From: an uncultured Bacteroidales bacterium
Lineage (GTDB): Bacteria; Bacteroidota; Bacteroidia; Bacteroidales; FEN-979
Assembly: GCA_903875045.1 (NCBI GenBank)
Contig: CAIQUS010000035.1
Coordinates: 1-64,000, forward strand
Length of the DNA: 64,000 nucleotides
Direction: 5' to 3'
The notes beneath the pieces are model-generated. The model ran no database searches. It was not told where the DNA came from and worked only from the letters and a program-made list of their open reading frames with translations. The position numbers were made by a program, and so were the translations under genes. Below are positions 1 through 7,589 of this stretch, piece by piece (within the stretch, counting starts at the first letter, position 1; every line of letters begins with the position of its first letter).

Positions 1-100
1 CCCTTTTTTATGTGTTCATAAAACATTGATCCAGAATTTTTAAAACTACCATACTCTCAATTCGTTGTAAGTCGATTTTACCCTTTAAAACACCAACCTC

Positions 101-3100
101 ATGAACAATCTAAATTCAGTTAGGACTATTTTGAAATCCTTCACAAATCATAAAGGATTGCATTCGGAAGTATCATTAGCCAAAAAAGCTGCATTCGTTC
201 TCCTTTTGGTGGTTTTTCTTTTTAAGACCAATGTGGGCAATGGTCAAGAGTGGTTAGAATCGGTATCAAAAGCAAACCCTAAAAACTTTTACGAAATTCA
301 AAAAGCGTTTAATGACTACTGGAAAGATAAAACACCGCAAAAAGGTGTTGGGTACAAGCAATTCAGACGGTGGGAATGGTACTGGGAGCAACGGGTTGAT
401 AAAGCTGGGAATTTTCCGAAAAACGATTGTGTCATTAAAGAATGGGAATCTTATTCAAAATCCCACCGGGAGCAACTTAATGACAATAGTTTCTCTTCGG
501 CAAATTGGACATCATTAGGCCCTAATATTACCCCTGGTGGATATCATGGATTAGGGCGGGTGAACTGTATCGCTTTTCATCCGACAAATATTAATACGTT
601 TTGGATCGGGACACCTTCTGGCGGAATATGGAAGACGACCAATTTTGGACAAACCTGGACGACAAACTCAGATAACCTACCTGTTCTTGGTGTCACAGAT
701 ATTGCAGTTGACTACTCTAATCCCAATACCCTGTACATAGCAACTGGTGATGGTGATGGTGGTTCATTATCGTATTGTACTAACTCTCCAAATGGCGATA
801 CCAAAAGCATAGGTATTTTGAAATCGACAGATGGAGGCAATACATGGGCAACAACCGGGATGAATTGGGATGTTACAAATGCTAAACTGATCCGCAGGTT
901 AATCATCCATCCTTCCAATCCGAATATTTTGTTGGCGGCAACAACCGATGGAATTTACCGAACCAACAATGCAGGTGTTTCATGGACAAACCAAAAGCCA
1001 GGTTATTTTATGGATATTGAATTTAAGCCTGGTAACCCAAATTATGTTTATGCTGCATTCTACGATTTAGTAAGTGGTGGCGCACAAATATTCAGATCAA
1101 CAGATGGAGGTATAAATTGGATTTCGGTAATAAGTCTCAGCGGAGTAATAAGAATTAATCTTGCAGTAACAGCAAATTCTCCATCTTTAGTGGAAGCACT
1201 TTGTGTTAATACCGATGGCGGCTTAAAAGGATTATGGCGCTCAAATGATAGTGGTGCATCCTTTTCACAGTACTATTCAGCTTCAAATTGCAGCTACAAC
1301 ATGCTTAATGCATATTTCCCACCTGATAATTCGTGTACTGGACAAGGTAGTTATGATCTCGCTTATCAAATAAACCCTAATAATTTAAATGAAATATGGC
1401 TTGGTGGAGTTAACACCTATAAAAGTATCAATGGAGGAACAAATTGGTATTTGATAAATTATTGGACCGAGAACAACTTTTCTGTACCTGTTGTTCATGC
1501 TGATAAGCATTTTTTTGCTTTTCATCCGCTAAATCCGAATTATTTCTTCGAGTGTAACGACGGTGGCTTATACTATACAAGCAATGGAGGCACTACCTGG
1601 AATGACATCAGCAATGGATTGCAGATTAGTCAGATATATCGTATAGGTTCCTCAGTAACTAATCCAGGATATGTTATATGCGGAATGCAGGATAATGGAA
1701 CAAGGGAATTATTTTCTGGCAATTGGTATGAAGCAACAGGTGGCGATGGAATGGAGTGTGCAATAGATCCAACAAATTATAATTATGAATATGCAAGTTA
1801 TGTTAATGGGGAGATTTACAGGACACTTACTGGATCTTGGAGCAATTCAACTATTATTTCCAATAATTTACCAGGTGGTCAACAAATCGGTGCCTGGGTA
1901 ACACCTTATATGCTTGACCCCAACACGCCAACAATAATATATGCCGGATATTCTGATGTTTATAAGTCAATGAACCAGGGGAACAGCTGGGTTAAAATGT
2001 CAACTAATTTGACCGGAGGTCCAGGGTATCCGTTAAGGTCCCTTACAATTGCACCAAATAATTCACAATTTGTATATACAGCAAAATTCTCTGAGATTTA
2101 TAAATCTACAAATGCTGGTTCCACCTGGTCAATAATCACATCAAATTTGCCAACCCTCTATGCCAGTATTACATATATTGCCGTTTCCCCAACAGATGCC
2201 AATACTGTTTATGTCTCATTATCAAAATATAGTGGAGGGAATAAGGTCTATAAGTCAACAAACGGTGGAGGTAGTTGGACAAACATATCCGGAACCTTGC
2301 CAAATTTGCCGGTAAACTGTATTGTTTATGAAAACAACAGCAATGAAGGCCTTTATATAGGCACTGATGTGGGGGTGTATTATAAAAATGCGACCATGTC
2401 CGACTGGATTTATTATAACACCGGTCTTCCAAATGTGGTTGTTACCGAACTTGAAATTCATTATTCTACCGGAAAAATACGTGCTGCAACCTATGGGAGA
2501 GGTTTATGGGAATCGAATCTCTACCTTTCCACCTACCAAATTACAACTAGTTCAAACCCGGTAAGTGGTGGCACAACGTCGGGTGGAGGAAGTTTTACCT
2601 CTGGGCAGCAAACCACTGTCATTGCAAATTCAAATACTGGTTATGCTTTTACAAATTGGACTGAAAATGGCATTGTAGTTTCAACGAATTCAAGTTACAC
2701 CTTTACTGTTACGGCCAATCGAAACCTTGTTGCCAATTTTTCATTGTCACAGTTTGTTATCACTACCTCATCAAATCCAACCTCTGGTGGGACTACGTTT
2801 GGCGGGGGAACTTATCCAAATGGCACCTCAATCACGGTATCGGCAAATTCAAATACAGGATGGAATTTTCTTAACTGGACTGAGAACGGAAATGTAGTAT
2901 CAACCAACTCAAGTTACTCATTTACCGTAAGCACAAACAGAAACTTGGTTGCAAATTTTTCACAGACACAGTCTGTTATTAATACGTCTGCAAACCCAAT
3001 AACAGGAGGAACCACTTATGGTGGTGGAAGTTATCCAAACGGCACCGCGATCACGGTATCGGCAAATGCAAATACAGGATGGAGTTTTCTTAATTGGACG

Positions 3101-3682
3101 GAAAATGGGAATGTGGTCTCAACAAATTTAAACTATACATTTACTGTGACTGCCAGCAGAAACCTGGTTGCAAATTTTTCACAGTCAATATATGTCATTA
3201 CAACCTCTTCCAATCCGGGTGCAGGTGGAAATACGAATGGCGGAGGGAACTATCCTTCTGGCTCCTCTATCACGGTAACCACAACTCAAAACACAGGATG
3301 GAAATTTATTAATTGGACTGAAAACAGTATGGTTGTTTCATCCAACCTTAATTACAATTTTGTCGTTTCCTCCAATCGCTCACTGGTTGCAAATTTTGAA
3401 AACATCATAGGCGTTTCAGAATTATACTCGAAAAAGATCAAAGTATACCCAAATCCGTCAACCGGTTTTATAACACTAGAGATTGAAAAAACCGCTCATG
3501 ATTCAATGAAAGAAATAAAAATTCTCAATTTTCTCGGTCAGACTGTGTGGAATAAGAAATCGGATAAAATAAATCCATACGAACAAATTGACCTTCGGAA
3601 TAACCCGGCAGGTGTATACACCCTGGTGACTGAGGGGGGAAACGGGGATTCTTTCTATTATAAAATTATCATTCACAAATAA
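101..3682 (+). CDS. T9SS-secreted beta-propeller (BNR/VPS10-like) protein with InlB-type repeats
   Basis: Large protein (1193 aa) predicted to be exported and attached to the cell surface by the type IX secretion system. A hydrophobic export signal lies at about residues 28-48, ending near NGQ; the 27 residues before it are unusually many, so a later non-ATG start is possible. Residues ~130-800 carry repeated Asp-box/BNR blades (STDGGNTW, STDGGINW, SNDSGASF, STNAGSTW, STNGGGSW), the fold seen in sialidases and sortilin/VPS10 proteins. I see no sialidase catalytic set, so binding is as likely as hydrolysis. Residues ~812-1101 are four ~72-residue divergent InlB B-repeats, each closing with NLVANF. 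Residues ~1114-1193 are a T9SS type A sorting domain (VYPNPSTG, then GVYTL). The substrate is unknown. It stands alone; the next gene is on the other strand. Confidence 0.85.
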   Translation: MNNLNSVRTILKSFTNHKGLHSEVSLAKKAAFVLLLVVFLFKTNVGNGQEWLESVSKANPKNFYEIQKAFNDYWKDKTPQKGVGYKQFRRWEWYWEQRVDKAGNFPKNDCVIKEWESYSKSHREQLNDNSFSSANWTSLGPNITPGGYHGLGRVNCIAFHPTNINTFWIGTPSGGIWKTTNFGQTWTTNSDNLPVLGVTDIAVDYSNPNTLYIATGDGDGGSLSYCTNSPNGDTKSIGILKSTDGGNTWATTGMNWDVTNAKLIRRLIIHPSNPNILLAATTDGIYRTNNAGVSWTNQKPGYFMDIEFKPGNPNYVYAAFYDLVSGGAQIFRSTDGGINWISVISLSGVIRINLAVTANSPSLVEALCVNTDGGLKGLWRSNDSGASFSQYYSASNCSYNMLNAYFPPDNSCTGQGSYDLAYQINPNNLNEIWLGGVNTYKSINGGTNWYLINYWTENNFSVPVVHADKHFFAFHPLNPNYFFECNDGGLYYTSNGGTTWNDISNGLQISQIYRIGSSVTNPGYVICGMQDNGTRELFSGNWYEATGGDGMECAIDPTNYNYEYASYVNGEIYRTLTGSWSNSTIISNNLPGGQQIGAWVTPYMLDPNTPTIIYAGYSDVYKSMNQGNSWVKMSTNLTGGPGYPLRSLTIAPNNSQFVYTAKFSEIYKSTNAGSTWSIITSNLPTLYASITYIAVSPTDANTVYVSLSKYSGGNKVYKSTNGGGSWTNISGTLPNLPVNCIVYENNSNEGLYIGTDVGVYYKNATMSDWIYYNTGLPNVVVTELEIHYSTGKIRAATYGRGLWESNLYLSTYQITTSSNPVSGGTTSGGGSFTSGQQTTVIANSNTGYAFTNWTENGIVVSTNSSYTFTVTANRNLVANFSLSQFVITTSSNPTSGGTTFGGGTYPNGTSITVSANSNTGWNFLNWTENGNVVSTNSSYSFTVSTNRNLVANFSQTQSVINTSANPITGGTTYGGGSYPNGTAITVSANANTGWSFLNWTENGNVVSTNLNYTFTVTASRNLVANFSQSIYVITTSSNPGAGGNTNGGGNYPSGSSITVTTTQNTGWKFINWTENSMVVSSNLNYNFVVSSNRSLVANFENIIGVSELYSKKIKVYPNPSTGFITLEIEKTAHDSMKEIKILNFLGQTVWNKKSDKINPYEQIDLRNNPAGVYTLVTEGGNGDSFYYKIIIHK

Positions 3683-3686
3683 GCCA

Positions 3687-3968
3687 TTACGATGAAGTTC
3701 CATTCCTCTCATGCCGGTAATTCTCAGAATTACCGAGCAGTTGCTCGACATGAAACACTTCGTTACAATCGTCAAAGGAAAAGCCATTGCCAAACAGATA
3801 CCATTTTTCGCGCTGGGGCATGGTAAGTTTTTTTATGCTCGGAAATGCCGACAAGGGTGCAATAATGATTCTTCCATCCTTAAAAGTCACCTTTATCTTT
3901 CCTTTTATGTCAAAAGAGAGCGACTTTATCTTTGGAATCACGTCAAAAAAACCTTCAATTGTATTCAT
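3687..3968 (-). CDS. DUF2442 family protein
   Basis: Small 93-residue protein matching the DUF2442 pattern: a VTFKDGR strand, then PLSAFPSIKKLT and a W-x-L-F-G-N-G segment. DUF2442 proteins usually sit beside a DUF4160 gene and the pair is sometimes described as toxin-antitoxin-like; I see no DUF4160-like sequence in the ~65 bp upstream before the terminator, so this copy looks unpaired. The C-terminal ~15 residues (NYRHERNGTSS) are polar and probably not part of the domain. Function is unknown. It reads convergently toward the end of the large propeller gene, leaving 4 bp between the two stops. Confidence 0.7.
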   Translation of the reverse strand: MNTIEGFFDVIPKIKSLSFDIKGKIKVTFKDGRIIIAPLSAFPSIKKLTMPQREKWYLFGNGFSFDDCNEVFHVEQLLGNSENYRHERNGTSS

Positions 3969-4034
3969 AGTTGGCTTACAGCTTTTAACATTGATCCCGG
4001 ACCGGTTAGGGGCAAATCCGGGGGCGTGTTGAAT

Positions 4035-4065
4035 AAAAAAAGGTTTCAGAAACTCTGAAACCTTT
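4035..4065 (-). terminator. Rho-independent terminator after tRNA-Arg
   Basis: A perfect 12-bp inverted repeat (arms 4039-4050 and 4054-4065, sequence AAAGGTTTCAGA and its complement) with a 3-nt loop. On the minus strand it is followed by a run of T (complement of the A run at 4035-4040). It lies directly downstream of the tRNA gene, which fits termination of the tRNA transcript. The DUF2442 gene beyond it would then need its own promoter. Confidence 0.85.
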
Positions 4066-4073
4066 GATTTTAC

Positions 4074-4150
4074 TGGTGATCCCGGCGCGACTCGAACGCG
4101 CGACCCACAGCTTAGAAGGCTGTTGCTCTATCCAACTGAGCTACGGAACC
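4074..4150 (-). tRNA. tRNA-Arg (anticodon TCT)
   Basis: The minus strand folds as a complete cloverleaf: acceptor arm GGTTCCG paired with CGGGATC (two G-U wobbles), D stem GCTC/GAGC, anticodon stem ACAGC/GCTGT with loop CTTCTAA giving anticodon TCT (reads AGA/AGG), five-base variable loop, and T arm GCGCG-TTCGAGT-CGCGC. The discriminator is A and the CCA end is encoded (4074-4076). A strong hairpin terminator follows 9 bp downstream. Confidence 0.97.
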
Positions 4151-4283
4151 AGTGTAAATGCCCATCGACATTCCGGGCGCAAAGATAGCCGTTTTTCAAT
4201 TTGAAGTTGACAGGAGAATGAAAAAAAGTATCTCCGGTGAAAAGTAAAATTCAGATTTGCCTGGAATTGGTTTGCATAATTTT

Positions 4284-4291
4284 TAAATTTG
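4284..4291 (+). promoter_or_regulatory. Bacteroidota-type -7 promoter box (TAAATTTG)
   Basis: TAAATTTG matches the Bacteroidota sigma-factor -7 consensus TAnnTTTG and lies 18 bp before the ATG of the FISUMP gene. A TTTG that could be the -33 element is present at 4256-4259, but the spacing (24 bp) is longer than the usual 19-21, so only the -7 part is persuasive. Confidence 0.5.
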
Positions 4292-4309
4292 GCAAATAAT
4301 TGAAATAAA

Positions 4310-5488
4310 ATGACCGGCAAAATATTTTTTCTCCTCACGTTCCTGCTGATGACAGTCGATGCTCATTGCCAGGTCGCCATCAATACCGATGGCACCGGCC
4401 CGCACCATTCAGCGATCCTCGATGTGAAATCTGTAAGCAAGGGACTTTTACCCCCTCGCATGACCAGCGAAGAACGGAATGCCATTGTGACTCCCGCCGA
4501 TGGACTTATTGTATTTTGCACCGACTGTGGGCCGGCAGGGACAGGGTCGGTTTCGGTATTCATGGCAGGTGCATGGTATCTTCTCGGTGCATGCCTGGAA
4601 CCTTTAACGCCTTCATCAGGCAACCATGTTGCACTTGTAAATCTGATTGTCTGGAATTGGAATTCAGTTACCGGAGCATCCGGCTATAAATGGAATACCC
4701 TGAAGGACTATTCTTCTGCGATTGACATGGGCCTGGCCACAACGAAAACCGAAACCGGCCTTGCTCCCAATACTGCCTATACACGATATGTCTGGGCATA
4801 TAATGCTTGTGGAAACTCTGCGCCGGTTACCCTCAACCAGGCAACTACCAGCTCATCTTCATGTGGACAGCCAATGATGGACAGTCGTGATGGTAAAATC
4901 TACAACACAGTATTGATAGGAGCACAATGCTGGATGGCCGCGAACCTGAATGCAGGGGTCAAAATTGCCGGGACAACAGATCAAACAAACAATGGTATCG
5001 TTGAAAAGTACTGCTATTTAAACGATGAAGCCAATTGCAATGTTTATGGCGGCTTATACCGGTGGAATGAAATGATGGATTACACAACATCGAGTAATTC
5101 CAATCCGAGTGAGCGTCAGGGGATTTGCCCAACCGGCTGGCATGTGCCTTCGGATGATGAATGGTGTCAGTTGGAAACCTTCGTGGAACCAACAGCACTC
5201 TGCCATGCATCCACGGTGGCAGGATGTAAAGTCAGGGAGGCCGGTACAAGTCATTGGGCAAGTCCGAACAGTTGTGCCAGCAACCTCACAGGGTTTACTG
5301 CACTTCCTGCCGGTCATGAAGATTTTGGATCATTCAGCGGGTTAAATACCTTTGCGAAACTATGGACTTCCCTGGACTATTATGAGGATGGGGCGCTATG
5401 CCGGTTCCTGGAATACAACACGCCTGGTTTGACCACCGGATATGCTTCAAAATCGAATGCGTCATCACTCCGGTGTGTGATGGACTGA
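4310..5488 (+). CDS. Exported FISUMP-domain protein
   Basis: 392-residue exported protein. An N-terminal signal peptide ends at HCQ (about residue 21). Residues ~22-85 are a module found on many Bacteroidota surface proteins (VAINTDG, SAILDVKS, LLPPRMT); the same module occurs at 35739 and 36664 in this window. Residues ~100-180 look like a fibronectin-III-like insert (VWNWNSVTGASGYKW, then GLAPNTAYTRYVWAYN). Residues ~190-392 are a FISUMP domain (Fibrobacter succinogenes major paralogous domain, TIGR02145): MDSRDGKIYNTVLIG, QCWMAANLN, CPTGWHVPSDDEW and a final SLRCVMD. The domain is abundant on outer-surface proteins but has no established activity. No T9SS sorting domain is visible at the C-terminus. 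Confidence 0.85.
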   Translation: MTGKIFFLLTFLLMTVDAHCQVAINTDGTGPHHSAILDVKSVSKGLLPPRMTSEERNAIVTPADGLIVFCTDCGPAGTGSVSVFMAGAWYLLGACLEPLTPSSGNHVALVNLIVWNWNSVTGASGYKWNTLKDYSSAIDMGLATTKTETGLAPNTAYTRYVWAYNACGNSAPVTLNQATTSSSSCGQPMMDSRDGKIYNTVLIGAQCWMAANLNAGVKIAGTTDQTNNGIVEKYCYLNDEANCNVYGGLYRWNEMMDYTTSSNSNPSERQGICPTGWHVPSDDEWCQLETFVEPTALCHASTVAGCKVREAGTSHWASPNSCASNLTGFTALPAGHEDFGSFSGLNTFAKLWTSLDYYEDGALCRFLEYNTPGLTTGYASKSNASSLRCVMD

Positions 5489-5643
5489 CCCAGTATTACA
5501 CCTGGTAATTTGTTATCTCAACAATCTGACTTTTACCGTACTAACGCCCATTTTAAGTACGAAATACAACCTGCAAAGTACAAACGAAAGTGGGAAGTAC
5601 AAATTTCGAAGGAAGAACAACGGCTTGCTAATCCCAAACTTAG

Positions 5644-5671
5644 TCCTTCGTCCTTCGTCCTTCGTCCTTCG
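5644..5671. repeat. 7-bp tandem repeat (TCCTTCG x4)
   Basis: Four perfect copies of TCCTTCG between two convergent genes (4310-5488 and 5739-6677). The rest of the 250-bp gap (5489-5738) holds spaced direct repeats of AAGTAC around 5554, 5577 and 5595 and no gene; the short ORFs that cross it on both strands are products of the repeats. It is one of a set of intergenic short tandem repeats in this window. Confidence 0.9.
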
Positions 5672-5738
5672 TACCTGGTATTTCGCGTTGTACCGCACTA
5701 AATGTGAGAAGTCACGGCCCTGGCGATAATCTTGAACA

Positions 5739-6677
5739 TTACTGGCAGTACTTTGCTATTTCCTTCACCGCTTCGGTATTCCCTAAATCAGCTGATTTGT
5801 TGAAATCATGACATCCCAATGCGGTTTCTCCTGAATTAAACCATGCCAATCCCCGGTAATAGTAGGCATCACTGTCCTGGGCGTTGATCTTTATGGCCTC
5901 ATCCAAATCTGAAATTGCTCCTTTAAAATCGTTGAGATAGCCCTTTGCAAGGCCTCTGTTAAAATAAGCACCTGGATATGCCGGATCAATTTTTATCACC
6001 TTGGTGAATTCGGCCACTGCACCTCTGAATTCTAAAAGGCCCATTTTTGCAATGCCTCTGTTGATCGTTATATCTGCAGGCATTGGATCATTGCCCGAAA
6101 CCCCTAAGGTTGCGCTGGCTTTATTATAGTCTTCAATTGCTCCATTGTAATCCTTAAGTTCATTTTTGATCATGCCTCTGTTGTAATATCCATTGGCAAA
6201 CTTCGGATTTATTTTCAAGGCTTTATTCAGGTCATCGAGTGCTCCTTTAAAATCCTTTAAATCGCATTTTGCCAGACTTCTGTTTGAATAAACTTCAATA
6301 ATTCTTGGACTATTTTGTAGTAATTCAATTGCCTTGCCATAGTCAGCAATTGCTCCATGGTAATCTTTAAGTTCGACCCTTAAAATGCCTCTGTTATAAT
6401 ATGGTTTGGCAAAACCAGGATCAAGGGCAATTGCACGGTTATAGTCTGCCAAGGCTCCTTCATAATCTTTAAGCGCACTCTTCGCATTCCCTCTTTTGTT
6501 TACTGCCTCAATATAGGTGGAATCAATCGCCAAAGCTCTGGTGTAGTCATCAATTGCACCTTTGAGGTCATTTCTGTCAGCCTTTGCTTGTCCGCTATCG
6601 GTATATCTCTGCGCGGTTTGACCGAAGCCGGCGAAGGTTAATAACAATGCTGTCAGGATATAGAATAGTTTTTTCAT
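5739..6677 (-). CDS. Exported tetratricopeptide-repeat protein
   Basis: 312-residue protein with a signal peptide (MKKLFYILTALLLTFAGFGQ) followed by about eight consecutive TPR units of 34-38 residues from residue ~24 to the end. Unit signatures include KGAIDDYTRALAIDSTY, EGALADYNRAIALDP, HGAIADYGKAIEL, KGALDDLNKALKINP, RGAVAEFTKVIKIDP and KGAISDLDEAIKIN. TPR arrays form a superhelix that binds partner proteins; no enzymatic domain is present, so it is probably a periplasmic or outer-membrane scaffold. It is divergent from the GldM-like gene at 6858, so the 180-bp gap carries both promoters. The partner is unknown. Confidence 0.88.
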   Translation of the reverse strand: MKKLFYILTALLLTFAGFGQTAQRYTDSGQAKADRNDLKGAIDDYTRALAIDSTYIEAVNKRGNAKSALKDYEGALADYNRAIALDPGFAKPYYNRGILRVELKDYHGAIADYGKAIELLQNSPRIIEVYSNRSLAKCDLKDFKGALDDLNKALKINPKFANGYYNRGMIKNELKDYNGAIEDYNKASATLGVSGNDPMPADITINRGIAKMGLLEFRGAVAEFTKVIKIDPAYPGAYFNRGLAKGYLNDFKGAISDLDEAIKINAQDSDAYYYRGLAWFNSGETALGCHDFNKSADLGNTEAVKEIAKYCQ

Positions 6678-6709
6678 TTTCGATAGGGGGTATCAGAATA
6701 TTGGTTTTG

Positions 6710-6717
6710 CAAATATA
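6710..6717 (-). promoter_or_regulatory. -7 promoter box (TATATTTG) for the TPR gene
   Basis: Read on the minus strand, the sequence is TATATTTG, matching TAnnTTTG, 32 bp upstream of the ATG of the TPR gene. No clear TTTG -33 element is seen at the expected distance. Confidence 0.45.
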
Positions 6718-6802
6718 AACTTTCCTGACAACACCTTTCAGAACGGCAACAGGATTATCATTGAAAGATTGCCAATGGAGCACCAAGTTGTTGTTTATTG
6801 TT

Positions 6803-6810
6803 TAATTTTG
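6803..6810 (+). promoter_or_regulatory. -7 promoter box (TAATTTTG) for the GldM-like gene
   Basis: TAATTTTG matches TAnnTTTG and lies 47 bp before the ATG at 6858. Its position inside the longer open frame that begins at 6798 supports placing the real start downstream, at the signal-peptide methionine. The -33 element is not clear. Confidence 0.45.
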
Positions 6811-6857
6811 TATACGTTTCAAACCATATTTTATCTAAACAATTAAATCTTGAAATT

Positions 6858-7529
6858 ATGAAAACATTTTCAAAAATGATCGTGGTGCTTTTATGCACCT
6901 TTTTCAATCTTCACGGTTTTACTCAAACTGAAAGTATGGCCGTGGTTGCAGCCGACAAAATGAATGTTCTTTATGCGGGAATTGACAATCCTGTTTCCAT
7001 TGCAGTTCCCGGAATACCAAGTGATAAAATAAAGGTTGCCATCACCGATGGGACCATCACCGGCAGTAATGGCAAATATATTGTCAAACCCGGAAGGGGT
7101 ACTGCAGCAACGATTGAAGTGACTGCCGAGTTGAACCCGGGAGAAATTACCAAAGCCGGCAGTTACGTTTTCAGGGTTAAACAGATCCCTGTGCCGACAA
7201 TATATGTGGGAAAAAAGGAAAATGAAACTTATTATCTTACCAAAGAGATGTTACTATCAAATCCGGAAGTTAACATCTCCTTTGACTTGCCCATCGACAT
7301 CAATTATACCATTGTTTCCTATACTGTTGGTTGTCCGGTTAAAGGAGATTGGTATGTAGTAAGAGTAACCGGCAGTAAATTTTCGGATGAAGTAATCAAG
7401 CACATAAATACCATGGAAACAGGAGGATTAATAAGCATTACGAACATCAAAATTAAAGGGCCTGGCGGAGAAAGGGAAATTGACAAACCAATTTTAATTA
7501 GAATTGCTGAAGAGAAAAAGCCCGATTGA
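6858..7529 (+). CDS. Stand-alone GldM C-terminal-domain exported protein
   Basis: 223-residue exported protein. I start it at 6858 because MKTFSKMIVVLLCTFFNLHG is a clear signal peptide; the frame is open for 20 codons upstream but that stretch contains a promoter-like box. The mature part resembles the C-terminal domains of GldM, the inner-membrane-anchored component of the T9SS/gliding motor: AADKMNVLYAGIDNPVSI and VPG near the start, a Gly-rich turn (PGRGTAATIEV), YVFRVKQIPVPTIYVG in the middle and IKGPGGEREI near the end. It lacks the GldM transmembrane helix and long periplasmic stalk (real GldM is about 500 aa). It could bind T9SS parts or be a free adaptor domain; no gld/por genes are nearby. 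Confidence 0.7.
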   Translation: MKTFSKMIVVLLCTFFNLHGFTQTESMAVVAADKMNVLYAGIDNPVSIAVPGIPSDKIKVAITDGTITGSNGKYIVKPGRGTAATIEVTAELNPGEITKAGSYVFRVKQIPVPTIYVGKKENETYYLTKEMLLSNPEVNISFDLPIDINYTIVSYTVGCPVKGDWYVVRVTGSKFSDEVIKHINTMETGGLISITNIKIKGPGGEREIDKPILIRIAEEKKPD

Positions 7530-7574
7530 CCTTCATTGCCTTCATTGTTTTCATTGCTTGCATTGTTTTAATTG
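7530..7574. repeat. 9-bp tandem repeat between gldM-like gene and parC
   Basis: Five imperfect 9-bp units all ending in ATTG (CCTTCATTG, CCTTCATTG, TTTTCATTG, CTTGCATTG, TTTTAATTG) fill the gap right after the stop codon at 7529 and end 15 bp before the parC ATG. The leader of parC is therefore mostly repeat. Confidence 0.85.
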
Positions 7575-7589
7575 TTAATTGTTTTATAA

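Noticed and set aside
5510-5701. Overlapping short ORFs on both strands between convergent genes
   Set aside because: Both are created by low-complexity and repeated sequence (TCCTTCG and AAGTAC repeats); no domain or start signal.
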